A stretch of 64,000 bases of DNA from Streptomyces lydicus (GCF_004125265.1 NZ_RDTE01000003.1:992001-1056000); one strand, 5' to 3'. Positions 26,198 through 34,186 are shown, counted from the stretch's first letter. Numbers and translations: made by a program. The notes: generated by a model from the letters alone, not told the origin.

Positions 26198-26704
26198 GTG
26201 ACCGAGGACATCGTCGCGGGGGTGCTGCGCCAGTGGCAGCAGGTGCACCCCGGGCTGGACACCGGCCCGATGGCGGTGATCGGGCGGCTCAACCGCTGTT
26301 CCGCACTGCTGCAGCAAGCGGCGGATGCGCCACTGCGGAAGGCCGGACTCACCCGTCCCGAATTCGACATCCTCGGCACCCTGCGCCGGATGGACCGTGA
26401 GCTGACCCCCGGCCGGGTGGCCCGCGAGACCTTTGCGTCCGGTGCCGCGGTGACCAAACGCGTACGGCAACTGGAGGAGCGTGGGCTGATCGCCCGTCGC
26501 CCCGACGACCGGGACCGCCGCGTCGCGCATCTCTCGCTCACTGACGAAGGACGCGCGACCATCGACCGGCTGCTGCCCGAACAGTTGCGGTACGAGGCGG
26601 CGCTGCTCGAAGGCGTCGGCGATCAGCGGCAGGAAGAACTCTCCACGGCCTTGGCCGAGTTGCTGGTGGTGCTGGAGGGGCGGCTCGGCAGCCTGATGGA
26701 GTAA
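26198..26704 (+). CDS. MarR family transcriptional regulator
   Basis: About 168 aa with a MarR winged helix. LNRCSALLQQAADAPLRKAGLTRPEFDILGTLRRMDRELTPGRVARETFASGAAVTKRVRQLEERGLIARRPDDRDRRVAHLSLTDEG spans the helix-turn-helix and the DxRD wing (DDRDRR). Typical MarR proteins bind phenolic or aromatic ligands, which agrees with the aromatic-acid exporter gene 80 bases upstream. The GTG at 26198 is chosen since GAGAGGA ends 9 bases before it; GTG at 26192 and ATG at 26177 are alternatives. Confidence 0.87.
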   Translation: MTEDIVAGVLRQWQQVHPGLDTGPMAVIGRLNRCSALLQQAADAPLRKAGLTRPEFDILGTLRRMDRELTPGRVARETFASGAAVTKRVRQLEERGLIARRPDDRDRRVAHLSLTDEGRATIDRLLPEQLRYEAALLEGVGDQRQEELSTALAELLVVLEGRLGSLME

Positions 26705-26887
26705 CGACGGCCACCGGGGTGGGTGGGAGTGGGCCGACGTGAGACAGCCACCCGGAGGCGGGGCCCGCGCTTGCGCTTCGGGCCCGCCACCAGGCCCGCC
26801 ACTCGGACCACTGCTGGGCGCCACCGCCAGGCGCCACCGCCACCAGGCCCCGCCTCCCGAACCACCGCCGGGAGCCGCCGCCAGGCC

Positions 26888-27011
26888 CCGCCGTCACAGC
26901 TCCGGTCCTGCGTTCCGTCCTCCGTCACGGCTCCAGTCGTGCGATCCGTCCTCCGTCACGGCTCCAATCGTGCGATCCGTCCTCCGTCACGGCTCCAATC
27001 GTGCGATCCGT
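26888..27011. repeat. 31-bp tandem repeat, about four copies, reaching into the YCF48-like gene
   Basis: Units start at about 26888 (degenerate), 26919, 26950 and 26981, and follow CCTCCGTCACGGCTCCAATC then GTGCGATCCGT. The last unit contains the stop codon (26987-26989) of the minus-strand gene, so the last codons are encoded by repeat sequence. The flanking stretch from 26743 is also low-complexity (CCGCCACCAGGCC-like). Confidence 0.88.
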
Positions 27012-28129
27012 CCTCGCTCACCCGCGGCCCAGCAGCCCAGGTCCGGGGCGCAGTCGACGGTGTCGTACGAACCCTGGTCGAAGGTGTGCCAGGTGCGGCC
27101 GCCGTCGAGGGTCAGATCGCTGCCGGACGGGCCGACCGCCACGGCGAGGCGCCGGGAATGCGGGAGCCAGGCGGCGCCGGAACGGTAGGCCTTGGGAGGT
27201 TCGGCGGCCGGTGTCCAGGTCCTGCCGGCGTCGTCGCTGACCGCGGCGGCGCGGGGCGAGGGCTGGCCGGGGCGGAAATCACCGCCGACGGCGAGGACAT
27301 GGGTGCGGTCGCGGGCGGCGAGCGCGAAGACACCACGGGCCGGGTCGCCCGCCGGTATCGGGGTGTCGGCGACCGACCAGGTACGGCCGCGGTCGGCGGT
27401 GTGCAGGACGCGGGCGGTGGCCGCGCCACCGGTCGCGATCCAGGCATCACGGCTGCCGGTGGAGACCAGGCACTGGCCGCCGGCGGCGAATGCGGCTTCG
27501 CCCGGCTGGGCGGGCGGCATGCCCTTCGACGGCAGTACGCGCCAACTGCGTCCGCCGTCCGCTGTGGACAGGATGCGGTACCTGCCGTCAACGGGGTCGC
27601 TGAGCGCGATGCCGTGCCGCCGGTCGAAGAAGGTCAGGCAGTCGTAGAAGGCGTGCGGGTCGCTGTTGCGGAAGCTTTCGGTCCAGGTGGCGCCGGCATC
27701 GTCGGTACGGAAGACCCGCGAGGCCTCCCCCTCACCGATCGCGAGAACCACCGCACGGCGCGCATCGAACGCCTCGATGTCGCGGAACTCCAGGGCGCCG
27801 GCACCGGGTGGGGAGACGTCGCTCCAGTTCTTGCCGCCGTCGTGGCTGCGCAGCACGGTGCCCGCCGTACCGGCGACCCAGGCGGTCGTACGGCTGACGG
27901 CCGCCAGGCCGCGGAAGCGGGCGGTGCTGCCGCTGTCCTTGAGCCGCCAGCCGGCGTGCGGGGCGGTGAGCGATACCGCCGTTGCCGGCTCGGCGCCTTC
28001 CGGTACCGGTGGCACCGCGGGTGAACCCGCCGGGGCCGCGGTCGCCGGCCCGGCTGCCATGGCGGCAAGCACCGCCATACCGGCGGCCATGGCCGCCGCC
28101 CGCCATCGAGCCCTACGGGTACGCAGCAC
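26987..28129 (-). CDS. Secreted YCF48/BNR-repeat beta-propeller protein
   Basis: The product is about 380 aa with an N-terminal signal-like segment (MAAGMAVLAAMAAGPATAAPAG). Blades of a sialidase-like propeller follow: WRLKDSGSTARFRGLAAVSRTTAWVAGTAGTVLRSHDGGKNW, SRVFRTDDAGATWTESF, RILSTADGGRSWRVL, ARVLHTADRGRTWSVAD, SDDAGRTWTPA and DLTLDGGRTWHTF. The recurring S/T-x-D-x-G-x-x-W are Asp-box motifs. Members resemble the photosystem II assembly factor YCF48 but in actinomycetes have no known role. The start is unclear: GTG at 28129 is offered because an SD-like sequence and signal region follow, though the frame is open to 28567. Confidence 0.75.
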   Translation of the reverse strand: MLRTRRARWRAAAMAAGMAVLAAMAAGPATAAPAGSPAVPPVPEGAEPATAVSLTAPHAGWRLKDSGSTARFRGLAAVSRTTAWVAGTAGTVLRSHDGGKNWSDVSPPGAGALEFRDIEAFDARRAVVLAIGEGEASRVFRTDDAGATWTESFRNSDPHAFYDCLTFFDRRHGIALSDPVDGRYRILSTADGGRSWRVLPSKGMPPAQPGEAAFAAGGQCLVSTGSRDAWIATGGAATARVLHTADRGRTWSVADTPIPAGDPARGVFALAARDRTHVLAVGGDFRPGQPSPRAAAVSDDAGRTWTPAAEPPKAYRSGAAWLPHSRRLAVAVGPSGSDLTLDGGRTWHTFDQGSYDTVDCAPDLGCWAAGERGRIARLEP

Positions 28130-28289
28130 CCGCCGCGTGCCCCGATCCCCTTCCCCGGGCCGGCCCGGCTCCTGGTCCTGGTGCCCTTCCCGGCCCCCGT
28201 GACGTTCCCGGTCCCGTGCCCGTTCCCTGCACAACAAGCGTCCCGTGCGTCGCAATTCGCCCCACCCCGCTCTGGTTGTGGGCTGGAAG

Positions 28290-28567
28290 CTAGCCCAGCC
28301 CGAACCGGTCGTCCAGACCGCCGCCCAAGGCACTGCCCGGACCACCATCCGCACCACCGCCCGGACCACCACCCGCGGCTGCCGCCGAACCACCGCCCGG
28401 ACCACCGCCCGGACCACCGCCCGGACCACCGCCCGGACCACCGCCCGCAGCTGCCGATACCCGCCCCATCGCACCCGTTCGCCGACGCCCCCGCACGGCA
28501 ACCGCGCACACCACCAGCCCTGCGAGTGCGCCTGACGCCCCATCAGATCGGCCAATCGGCGCTCCAT
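28290..28567 (-). CDS. Possible small glycine-rich protein (coding state uncertain)
   Basis: An ATG at 28567 has a good ribosome site (AGGGGG, spacing 5) and begins MERRLADLMGRQAHSQG, but that frame then reads through the repeat into arginine/valine low complexity. The adjacent frame continues more naturally as GLVVCAVAVRGRRRTGAMGRVSAAAGGG, then a Gly-Pro-Gly-rich run and a final LDDRFGLG before a stop at 28290. Joining the two by a single-base shift near 28515 would give a coherent short protein with one hydrophobic segment and a glycine-rich tail. Frameshift, sequencing error or chance cannot be separated here. Confidence 0.35.
28393..28440. repeat. 12-bp tandem repeat, four perfect copies
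   Basis: CCGCCCGGACCA is repeated four times at 12-base spacing, with degenerate copies on the left from about 28331. On the minus strand it encodes Gly-Gly-Gly-Pro in the glycine-rich frame. Confidence 0.9.
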
Positions 28568-28720
28568 CGCGCCCCCTGACGCACAGCAAAGAGGGCATTT
28601 ACGTACATTCGAAGGCCCGTGATGCAGGTCACGCGGGAATCCAATGCACCTGGCGTGATGACCTACGCGTCCTAGTGGTCACAGCACCAACGATCCGCAC
28701 CGAATGCAAGGGAGCCGGCG

Positions 28721-29134
28721 ATGTCCAGCGTCATCGACCAAGCCGTTCAGGCCCGTCTCATCGCGACCGCTCCCCGGTCGCAGGTGATCCCGGCGAGCCT
28801 GCGTTACGACCGCGCCGATCCGTTCGCGGTGCGTCTGATCTTTCCGCCCGCCGCGTCGCTGGACGGGGCCGAGGTGACCTGGACGTTCGCGCGGGAGCTG
28901 CTGGAGGAGGGCCTGTGCGAGCCGGCCGGAGCGGGTGATGTGCAGATCTGGCCGTACGACACCCACGCCGTGGTGGTGGAGTTCCATGCCGTAGGAGGCA
29001 TGGCCGTGGTGCAGTTCGAGGCACAGGAACTGCGGACCTTCCTGACCCGGTCGTACCGGATCGTCGCGAAGGGTGAGGAGGCGCGGCATCTGGATGTCGA
29101 GGCCGATCTCGTCGCCCTGCTGCGCGAGGCGTAA
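28721..29134 (+). CDS. SsgA-like sporulation/cell-division regulator (SALP), copy 1
   Basis: The 137 aa protein is a typical SsgA family member in length and pattern: IDQAVQARLIATAPRSQVIPASLRYDRADPFAVRLIFPP at the N-terminus, VTWTFARELLEEGL in the middle and an RTFLTRSYRIVAKGEEARHLDVEADLVALL end. SALPs occur only in sporulating actinomycetes and steer cell-wall events during septation and spore maturation; SsgB recruits FtsZ with SsgA. This copy does not by itself tell which subfamily it belongs to. A second copy lies at 32687 with the same architecture, so the two probably arose by duplication. GGAG precedes the ATG. Confidence 0.93.
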   Translation: MSSVIDQAVQARLIATAPRSQVIPASLRYDRADPFAVRLIFPPAASLDGAEVTWTFARELLEEGLCEPAGAGDVQIWPYDTHAVVVEFHAVGGMAVVQFEAQELRTFLTRSYRIVAKGEEARHLDVEADLVALLREA

Positions 29135-29186
29135 CTCTCCCTCTACCCCTACCCCTCCCCCTCCCCGGAGGACGACGGCAAGGGCG

Positions 29187-29266
29187 CGGATTTCGAGAGC
29201 CGCGGATTCCGAGAGCCGCAGACCCCGAGAGCCGCGGCCACCGAGGACCGCAGGCGCCAAGGACCG
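29187..29266. repeat. 16-bp tandem repeat, five degenerate copies
   Basis: Units at 29187, 29203, 29219, 29235 and 29251 follow CGGATTCCGAGAGCCG with increasing divergence. It lies between the first SsgA-like gene and the TetR gene; nearby (29323-29345) is a short CACACCCGCTCATACC-type repeat. Confidence 0.8.
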
Positions 29267-29334
29267 TGGACGCCCCGCCCGCGCTCGCGGCGATGACCCC
29301 GGCCCGCGTTCCACTCACACCCGCTCATACCCGC

Positions 29335-29967
29335 TCACACCCGATCCGCCCCGAAGAGGTTCGCCAGCTGCAGATCCAGCAGCCGTAGCGCGGTTTCGGG
29401 GTCGTGCACACCCAGCAGGACATAGGTGGCGAGCCCGTCGGCCGTGCTGATCAGCAGCATCGCCTCGTCCTCCGTGGCGCGTTCCGGCGGCAGCTCGCCG
29501 CGCTCCGCGGCCAGCCGTAGTTGACCGGCGAAGAAGGCACGGAGCTGGGGAATGCCGTTCTCGGCCTCCGCACGCAGGGTCTTGTCGTGCACGGCGCGGG
29601 CGAAGTAGGCGGCGCCCACCAGCAGCCCGGTACGGCTCTTGTCGTCGAGCGGCAGCATGCCGGACAGACAGGCGCGCAGCACCTCACGGGGCGTCGGCTC
29701 CCTTGCCGGGCCCCCGGCCGGCCCCCCGGCCAGTGCCTCGATGCGGGCGCGGATCCGGTCCGCGGCCAGCCGGTTGATGTGCCGGAGGGCGAAGAGCAGC
29801 ATCTCGTCCCTGGTGCGGAAGTAGTGCTGCAGCCGGCCGAGCGAGATCCCGGCCTCCGCCGCGACATCGCGCAGGCTCGCCCCGTCCAGCCCGCGGGTGC
29901 TCGCAATCCGCCACAGCGCCTCGGAGATCTCCTGGCGTCTGGCTTCGTGGTCCACCTTCTTGGGCAC
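29335..29967 (-). CDS. TetR/AcrR family transcriptional regulator (divergent from PH-domain operon)
   Basis: The 210 aa protein begins VPKKVDHEARRQEISEALWRIASTRGLDGASLRDVAAEAGISLGRLQHYFRTRDEMLLFALRH, a TetR DNA-binding domain. A C-terminal ligand domain follows, of the BetI-like kind with a TetR_C_6-type region (AAERGELPPERATEDEAMLLISTADGLATYVLLG). The GTG at 29967 has the near-perfect ribosome site GGAGGTCATCC. The gene faces away from the PH-domain genes, with a palindromic operator between them, so it probably represses those genes and itself. Confidence 0.9.
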   Translation of the reverse strand: MPKKVDHEARRQEISEALWRIASTRGLDGASLRDVAAEAGISLGRLQHYFRTRDEMLLFALRHINRLAADRIRARIEALAGGPAGGPAREPTPREVLRACLSGMLPLDDKSRTGLLVGAAYFARAVHDKTLRAEAENGIPQLRAFFAGQLRLAAERGELPPERATEDEAMLLISTADGLATYVLLGVHDPETALRLLDLQLANLFGADRV

Positions 29968-30010
29968 GGATGACCTCCCTCCTACCGCGCGCGACCCTTC
30001 GCAAGTCTCC

Positions 30011-30058
30011 AGCTCATGGCTCAGCTCATGACTCAGCTCATGGCTCAGCTCATGGCTC
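30011..30058. repeat. 12-bp tandem repeat, four copies
   Basis: AGCTCATGGCTC occurs four times in a row (one with a single change, AGCTCATGACTC) and continues degenerately to about 30113. It lies between the TetR start and the palindromic operator. Each unit contains CATG, so it generates many out-of-frame ATG codons. Confidence 0.9.
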
Positions 30059-30145
30059 CGACTCACGACTCCACGCATGATTCCGCGCATGGCTGCGCGC
30101 ATGACTCCGACTCAGGGGGCCGGCCCAGGAGTGCCGACCCGCTTT

Positions 30146-30174
30146 TACAAGTCGCTTGTACCGTTATAACGTAC
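30146..30174. promoter_or_regulatory. Palindromic TetR operator in the divergent promoter
   Basis: TACAAG-TCG-CTTGTA (30146-30160) is a perfect 6-bp inverted repeat. It runs into GTAC-C-GTTATAAC-GTAC (30158-30174), in which CGTTATAACG is a perfect 10-bp palindrome. The AT-rich centre (TATAAC) could also serve as the -10 element of the PH-domain operon, about 40 bases before its start codon. Position and symmetry fit a TetR-family operator that blocks transcription. Confidence 0.7.
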
Positions 30175-30213
30175 CGGAACTCAATACGCTTGACTTGGAA
30201 ACCGGTGACCCTC

Positions 30214-30732
30214 ATGCCCGAGCATGCCGCCCCGCTACTGCGCCCACCCCGCCACCGAGTCGATCCGCGGGCCCGCCGCTGGTGGACGGCTCAGGCCCTG
30301 CTGACGCTCAGCGGTCCGATGCTGCTCGTCGCCCTCGTCATGACGGTCCTTTCGCTCCTCTTCTTTCCCGGCGCACTGCCGTGGCTGGGCCCGTTGCTGC
30401 TGGTCGTGCTGGTGCTGCCGGCCGTCGGCTACCTCGTACTCATGCCGCGGTGGCGGTATGCGGTGCACGCCTGGGAGCTGGGCGAACGTGCGGTCTATGC
30501 GGCGGGCGGCTGGTTCTGGCAGAAGCGGCGGATCGCGCCGCTGACCCGGGTGCAGACGGTGGACACCGTGCGCGGGCCGCTCCAACGGCGCTACGGCCTG
30601 GCGACGGTGACCGTCACCACCGCCTCGACCGCGGGCGACATCAAGATCGCGGGGCTGTCCGACGCGGACGCCGAGGAGCTGTCGCGGCGGATCGGCGAGG
30701 CGGCGCAGGACGTACCGGGTGATGCCGCATGA
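30214..30732 (+). CDS. Membrane protein with bacterial PH domain (YdbS-like)
   Basis: The 172 aa protein has two membrane helices (about 30-75: ALLTLSGPMLLVALVMTVLSLLFF and LLLVVLVLPAVGYLVLM). A single bPH2 domain follows, with PRWRYAVHAWELGERAVYAAGGWFWQKRRIAPLTRVQTVDTVRGPLQRRYGLATVTVTT. The arginine-rich R-x-R-P-L-x-R-V-Q pattern is diagnostic. In Bacillus subtilis the YdbS/YdbT pair protects against certain antimicrobial peptides. The ATG at 30214 is chosen; upstream codons are possible. It overlaps the next gene by 4 bases, so the two are translationally coupled. Confidence 0.85.
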   Translation: MPEHAAPLLRPPRHRVDPRARRWWTAQALLTLSGPMLLVALVMTVLSLLFFPGALPWLGPLLLVVLVLPAVGYLVLMPRWRYAVHAWELGERAVYAAGGWFWQKRRIAPLTRVQTVDTVRGPLQRRYGLATVTVTTASTAGDIKIAGLSDADAEELSRRIGEAAQDVPGDAA

Positions 30733-32438
30733 GCACGCCACACGAGCCCTCCACCCCCGGCGTGGACCGCGGCCGCGGCATACCGGGCAGGGCCCCCGCC
30801 GCCTCCACCCCCCCCTTTGCCACCGCCTCTGCAGCCCCCTCAGCCACCCTCTCCGACACAGGCCGGTGGCGGCGGCTGGACCCGCGCACCCTGCTGGTGC
30901 ACTGCGGCTGGATGGCGGCACCGCTCGGTTCGCTGACGCTGACGGCGCTGGCCACCGGAGGCCGGATCACCACCCAGGCCTGGATCACGCTCGCCGCCAT
31001 CGCCGCCTCGTTCGCCGTCGTCACCGGCATCGGCCTGATCCGCTGGGCCCGTACGGAGTTCCGGGTCACGCTCCCCGGGAGCCCGGACGGCACGGAAACG
31101 GGTGCTTCCGGCGGCCACGGCCACGCTTCGCCCACCCTCGACGTACGCAGCGGACTGCTGACGCGCCGGCTGCGCAGTGTGCCGCTGCACCGCATCCGCA
31201 CCGTCGACCTGACCGCGTCACCGCTGCACCGGCTGCTGGGGGTCACCGTGCTGCGGGCAGGGACGGCGGGCTCGGGGGACGGCCGCAGCGAACTGTCACT
31301 GGAAGCGCTCACGGTCCTCGACGCGGAACGGCTGCGCGCCGAGCTGCTCGCGTACGCGGACACCGAGGGGGCGGCGAATGATCCGGTGCTCGCCCGTTTC
31401 AGCTGGCGCTGGCTGCGGTACGCGCCGCTCACCTTCTGGGTCATCGGCGGGGTGTTCGTGGCGGCCGGTTCGGTCTACCGGGTCCTGGACGGCATCGGCA
31501 TCGAGGCCTGGAAACTCGGCTTCGTCCAGCGGGCGTTCACCGAGTTCGGTGCGAGCGCCCTCTGGCTGACGGTCCCGGCGGCGCTGCTCGGCGTCCTCGC
31601 CCTCGGCTCGGTCGGCGCCGTCGCCCTCTACGTCGAGAACTGGTTCAACCACTGCCTGGAGTGGACCGATGCGCGCACGCTTCGGGTACGGCGCGGCCTG
31701 TTCACCACCCGGTCGGTCACCATCGAACGGGCGCGGCTGCGCGGGGTGTTGCTGCGTGAACCACTGCTACTGAGGGCCGGTGGCGGGGCGCTGGTGCGCG
31801 CGGTGGCAGGCGGCCTGGGCAACCGCGAGGAGAACCGCAAGCGCAGCGGACTGCTGCCGCCGGCGCCCCGTCCGGAGGCGGTGCGGGTGGCGGGCGGCGC
31901 CCTGCGGTCGCCCTTCCCGGCAGCGGGCGCGTCACCGGCCACGCTGACGCCGCACCCCCGCATCGCCCTTCGCCGGCGCCGGGTGCGCGGACTGCTGTGG
32001 GCGGTGCTGCCCGGCACCGCCGTCCTGGCCGGTCTCGGTGCGGCGTTCACCCCCGTCCTGCTGCACTGCGCCTGGGTCTACGCGGTGGTCACCACGGCGC
32101 TCGTGCTGTGGCTGGCCCGGGACGCGTACCGCAACCTCGGGCACGGGGTCGAGGGCCCCTACCTGGTCGCCCGTTCGGGCACCTTCAGCCGCGACACCCT
32201 CGCCCTCCGGCGCGAGGCCATCGCCGCCTGGACGTTGACGACCTCGCCGTTCACCCGCCGGGCCGGTCTGGTCACGCTCACCGCAGCGGTCGCGGCCGGT
32301 GAGGACGGCTATCGCATCCCGGACCTTGCGGCGGCCGAGGCTCCGTCCTTCGCCGCGATGGCGGCCCCGGGGATCCTGGAGGAGTTCCTGACGTACCCCG
32401 GGGCGCCGGATCACCTTCCGGAGCAGCGACTGCCGTAA
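30729..32438 (+). CDS. Multi-PH-domain membrane protein (YdbT-like)
   Basis: The 569 aa protein contains about three bPH2 modules separated by membrane-helix pairs. The modules start near residues 115 (RTEFRVTLPG, then LLTRRLRSVPLHRIRTVDLTASPLHRLLG), 315 (EWTDARTLRVRRGLFTTRSVTIERARLRGVLLREPLLLR) and 470 (VEGPYLVARSGTFSRDTLALRREAIAAWTLTTSPFTRRAGLVTL). Helices include LLVHCGWMAAPLGSLTLTAL and FTPVLLHCAWVYAVVTTALVL. The N-terminal 45 residues are low-complexity and probably disordered. ATG overlaps the stop of the YdbS-like gene. The pair would form one envelope complex, likely repressed by the adjacent TetR. Confidence 0.85.
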   Translation: MSTPHEPSTPGVDRGRGIPGRAPAASTPPFATASAAPSATLSDTGRWRRLDPRTLLVHCGWMAAPLGSLTLTALATGGRITTQAWITLAAIAASFAVVTGIGLIRWARTEFRVTLPGSPDGTETGASGGHGHASPTLDVRSGLLTRRLRSVPLHRIRTVDLTASPLHRLLGVTVLRAGTAGSGDGRSELSLEALTVLDAERLRAELLAYADTEGAANDPVLARFSWRWLRYAPLTFWVIGGVFVAAGSVYRVLDGIGIEAWKLGFVQRAFTEFGASALWLTVPAALLGVLALGSVGAVALYVENWFNHCLEWTDARTLRVRRGLFTTRSVTIERARLRGVLLREPLLLRAGGGALVRAVAGGLGNREENRKRSGLLPPAPRPEAVRVAGGALRSPFPAAGASPATLTPHPRIALRRRRVRGLLWAVLPGTAVLAGLGAAFTPVLLHCAWVYAVVTTALVLWLARDAYRNLGHGVEGPYLVARSGTFSRDTLALRREAIAAWTLTTSPFTRRAGLVTLTAAVAAGEDGYRIPDLAAAEAPSFAAMAAPGILEEFLTYPGAPDHLPEQRLP

Positions 32439-32686
32439 GCGACTGCCATAGCGGAAAGCGCACTTCCCCGCCGCAGGCCCTGCTCCCGCCGCAGGCCGCG
32501 CTCCCCGCTCCCCCGCGCCCGCGCCCGCGCCCGCCGCGCCCATCGCGTACGACGGACCACCGGGCAGCCCCTCCGGCCACATGAGACGCATCTCACACCG
32601 ATGTGGCGTGCACGGCGAGCGTGGGCACACCGTCTTACCGGACGAGCCACTGCCCATGACCCGACAGCCGCAGAGGGAGCAGCGCG

Positions 32687-33100
32687 ATGAACACCGCCAT
32701 CGACCAAGCCGTCCAGGTCCGCCTCATCGCCACCACCTGCGGCCCGTACGCGGTGCCCGCCGTGCTGCACTACCAGCCCGCCGATCCCCTGGCGGTACGG
32801 ATGTTCTTCCCGCCGGAGATCTCGCTGGACGGCTCCGCCGTGGACTGGGCCTTCGCCCGGGAACTGCTCGACGAGGGGCTTCGGAGACCGGCCGGGCGGG
32901 GCGATGTGCGGGTGCGGCCGTCCGGCCCGGAGCGCACGGTGATGGAGTTCCACGCGGAGGAAGGCGTCGCCCTGGTCCAGTTGAGGACCACGGATGTCCG
33001 GGCGTTCCTCGCCCGCTCCTACGAGGCGGTACCCGCGGGCGGCGAGCCGGCGCACCTGGGCCTGGAGCGCGGCCTCGCGGAGCTGTTCGGCGCGGCGTAA
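32687..33100 (+). CDS. SsgA-like sporulation/cell-division regulator (SALP), copy 2
   Basis: The 137 aa protein has the same length and order as the copy at 28721: AIDQAVQVRLIATTCGPYAVPAVLHYQPADPLAVRMFFPP, then VDWAFARELLDEGLRRPAGRGDVRVRPSG and a final RAFLARSYEAVPAGGEPAHLGLERGLAELF. The two are clearly homologous, with many identical residues in the N-terminal beta-strands and around FARELL-EGL. AGGGAG precedes the ATG. It follows the YdbT-like gene by about 250 bases and is followed by a strong terminator. Confidence 0.93.
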   Translation: MNTAIDQAVQVRLIATTCGPYAVPAVLHYQPADPLAVRMFFPPEISLDGSAVDWAFARELLDEGLRRPAGRGDVRVRPSGPERTVMEFHAEEGVALVQLRTTDVRAFLARSYEAVPAGGEPAHLGLERGLAELFGAA

Positions 33101-33200
33101 GGAAAACGGGCCGTGCGCGGTGGGCAGCGGCGGGCCGCGCACGGCATGAGGCCGGGGGAGGAGGCCGTCGCCCCGGGGAGCCGGAAAGCGGCGGCACACA

Positions 33201-33240
33201 CCGGGGCCTGTCCGGCAGGTCGGTGACGGACAGGCCCCGG
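33201..33240. terminator. Terminator between the SsgA-like gene and the deacetylase gene
   Basis: A perfect 14-bp inverted repeat (CCGGGGCCTGTCCG at 33201-33214 and its complement at 33227-33240) lies between two convergent genes. Confidence 0.8.
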
Positions 33241-33274
33241 GTGTCCGGCGGGTGGCACGCACCCGCCCCCACCC

Positions 33275-34045
33275 TCACCGCTTCGGAAACCCGAACCCGT
33301 AACCCTGCTGCTGCATCCACGGCAGCAGCCCGTCCAGCGCCTCGACGGTCCGGGAACGGTCGCCCCCGCCGTCGTGGAACAAGACCGTCGGCCCGTTACG
33401 CAGTTCACCGCGCACCGTCGCCTTGATCCCCTCAAGGGTGCCGCCCTCGAAGTCCTTGCTGTCGACGTTCCAGCCCAGCGGCCGCATCCCGCGGTCCGCG
33501 GCCAGCTTCCGGCTGTAGGGGGTGAAGGCGCCGCCGGGGGCGCGGTAGTACTCGACCCGGGCGCCGCCCGCCGCGTCCTCGATCATCTTCTGCGCGTCGA
33601 GTATCTGCTGCGACTGGTAGCTCTGCGGCCGGTGATCCATACCGGTGTTGTGGCTGACGGTGTGGTCGCAGAGCCTGTGCCCCTCGGCCACCACCTGCTT
33701 GACCAGGTCCGGGTGCGCCTTGGCCTGCGGACCTATCATGCAGAAGACCGCTTTGACGTGGTGCTTCTTCAGCACTTCGAGCACCTTCGGGGTCCAGGCC
33801 GGGTCCGGGCCGTCGTCGATGGTGATGTTCAGGCTGCGGCCGGGGCGGTCCGAGGCGTGCACGATGGAGGAATCGACCTTGACGCGGGCGGCCCGCTTGG
33901 CCTGGCCGGAGCCGATGGTGTCGGCCTCGGCCTGTGAAGTGGCCCCGAAATCACCGAAGGCGAGCGTCCCCGCGACCGCGAGCGACACCACCGCCGCCGC
34001 GGCCACTCCGATGATGCCGCTCTGAATACCGAAGCGCCGTGCCAT
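33275..34045 (-). CDS. Secreted/anchored polysaccharide deacetylase (NodB domain)
   Basis: The 256 aa protein has one N-terminal hydrophobic segment (GIIGVAAAAVVSLAVAGTLAFG), which may be a signal peptide or anchor. The NodB domain follows from about residue 70: NITIDDGPD gives the catalytic and metal-binding aspartates, DHTVSH the two metal histidines, YYRAPGG the active-site arginine groove, and NVDSKDF and VLFHDGGGD the later motifs. It removes acetyl groups from chitin, peptidoglycan or similar polymers. ATG at 34045 with GGGG upstream is used. It diverges from the two-component system, so it might be part of its envelope-stress regulon, but no shared operator is visible. Confidence 0.9.
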   Translation of the reverse strand: MARRFGIQSGIIGVAAAAVVSLAVAGTLAFGDFGATSQAEADTIGSGQAKRAARVKVDSSIVHASDRPGRSLNITIDDGPDPAWTPKVLEVLKKHHVKAVFCMIGPQAKAHPDLVKQVVAEGHRLCDHTVSHNTGMDHRPQSYQSQQILDAQKMIEDAAGGARVEYYRAPGGAFTPYSRKLAADRGMRPLGWNVDSKDFEGGTLEGIKATVRGELRNGPTVLFHDGGGDRSRTVEALDGLLPWMQQQGYGFGFPKR

Positions 34046-34180
34046 CCCAACCCCGTCCCCACCCTGCTCGTGTGCGTACCGACCGGCGGTGGCCGCGTGA
34101 TGCGCACCGCCCTGCACCACGTGAGATGCAGCAGAGCCCGGGCAGGCTGCTCCTGTTACCGATCCATCATGAAACTTATT

Positions 34181-34186
34181 GATACT
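34181..34186 (+). promoter_or_regulatory. -10-like element before the response regulator
   Basis: GATACT ends 6 bases before the ATG at 34193 and no strong ribosome site is present, suggesting a leaderless transcript. An alternative start at 34169 would lie upstream of this element. Confidence 0.4.
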
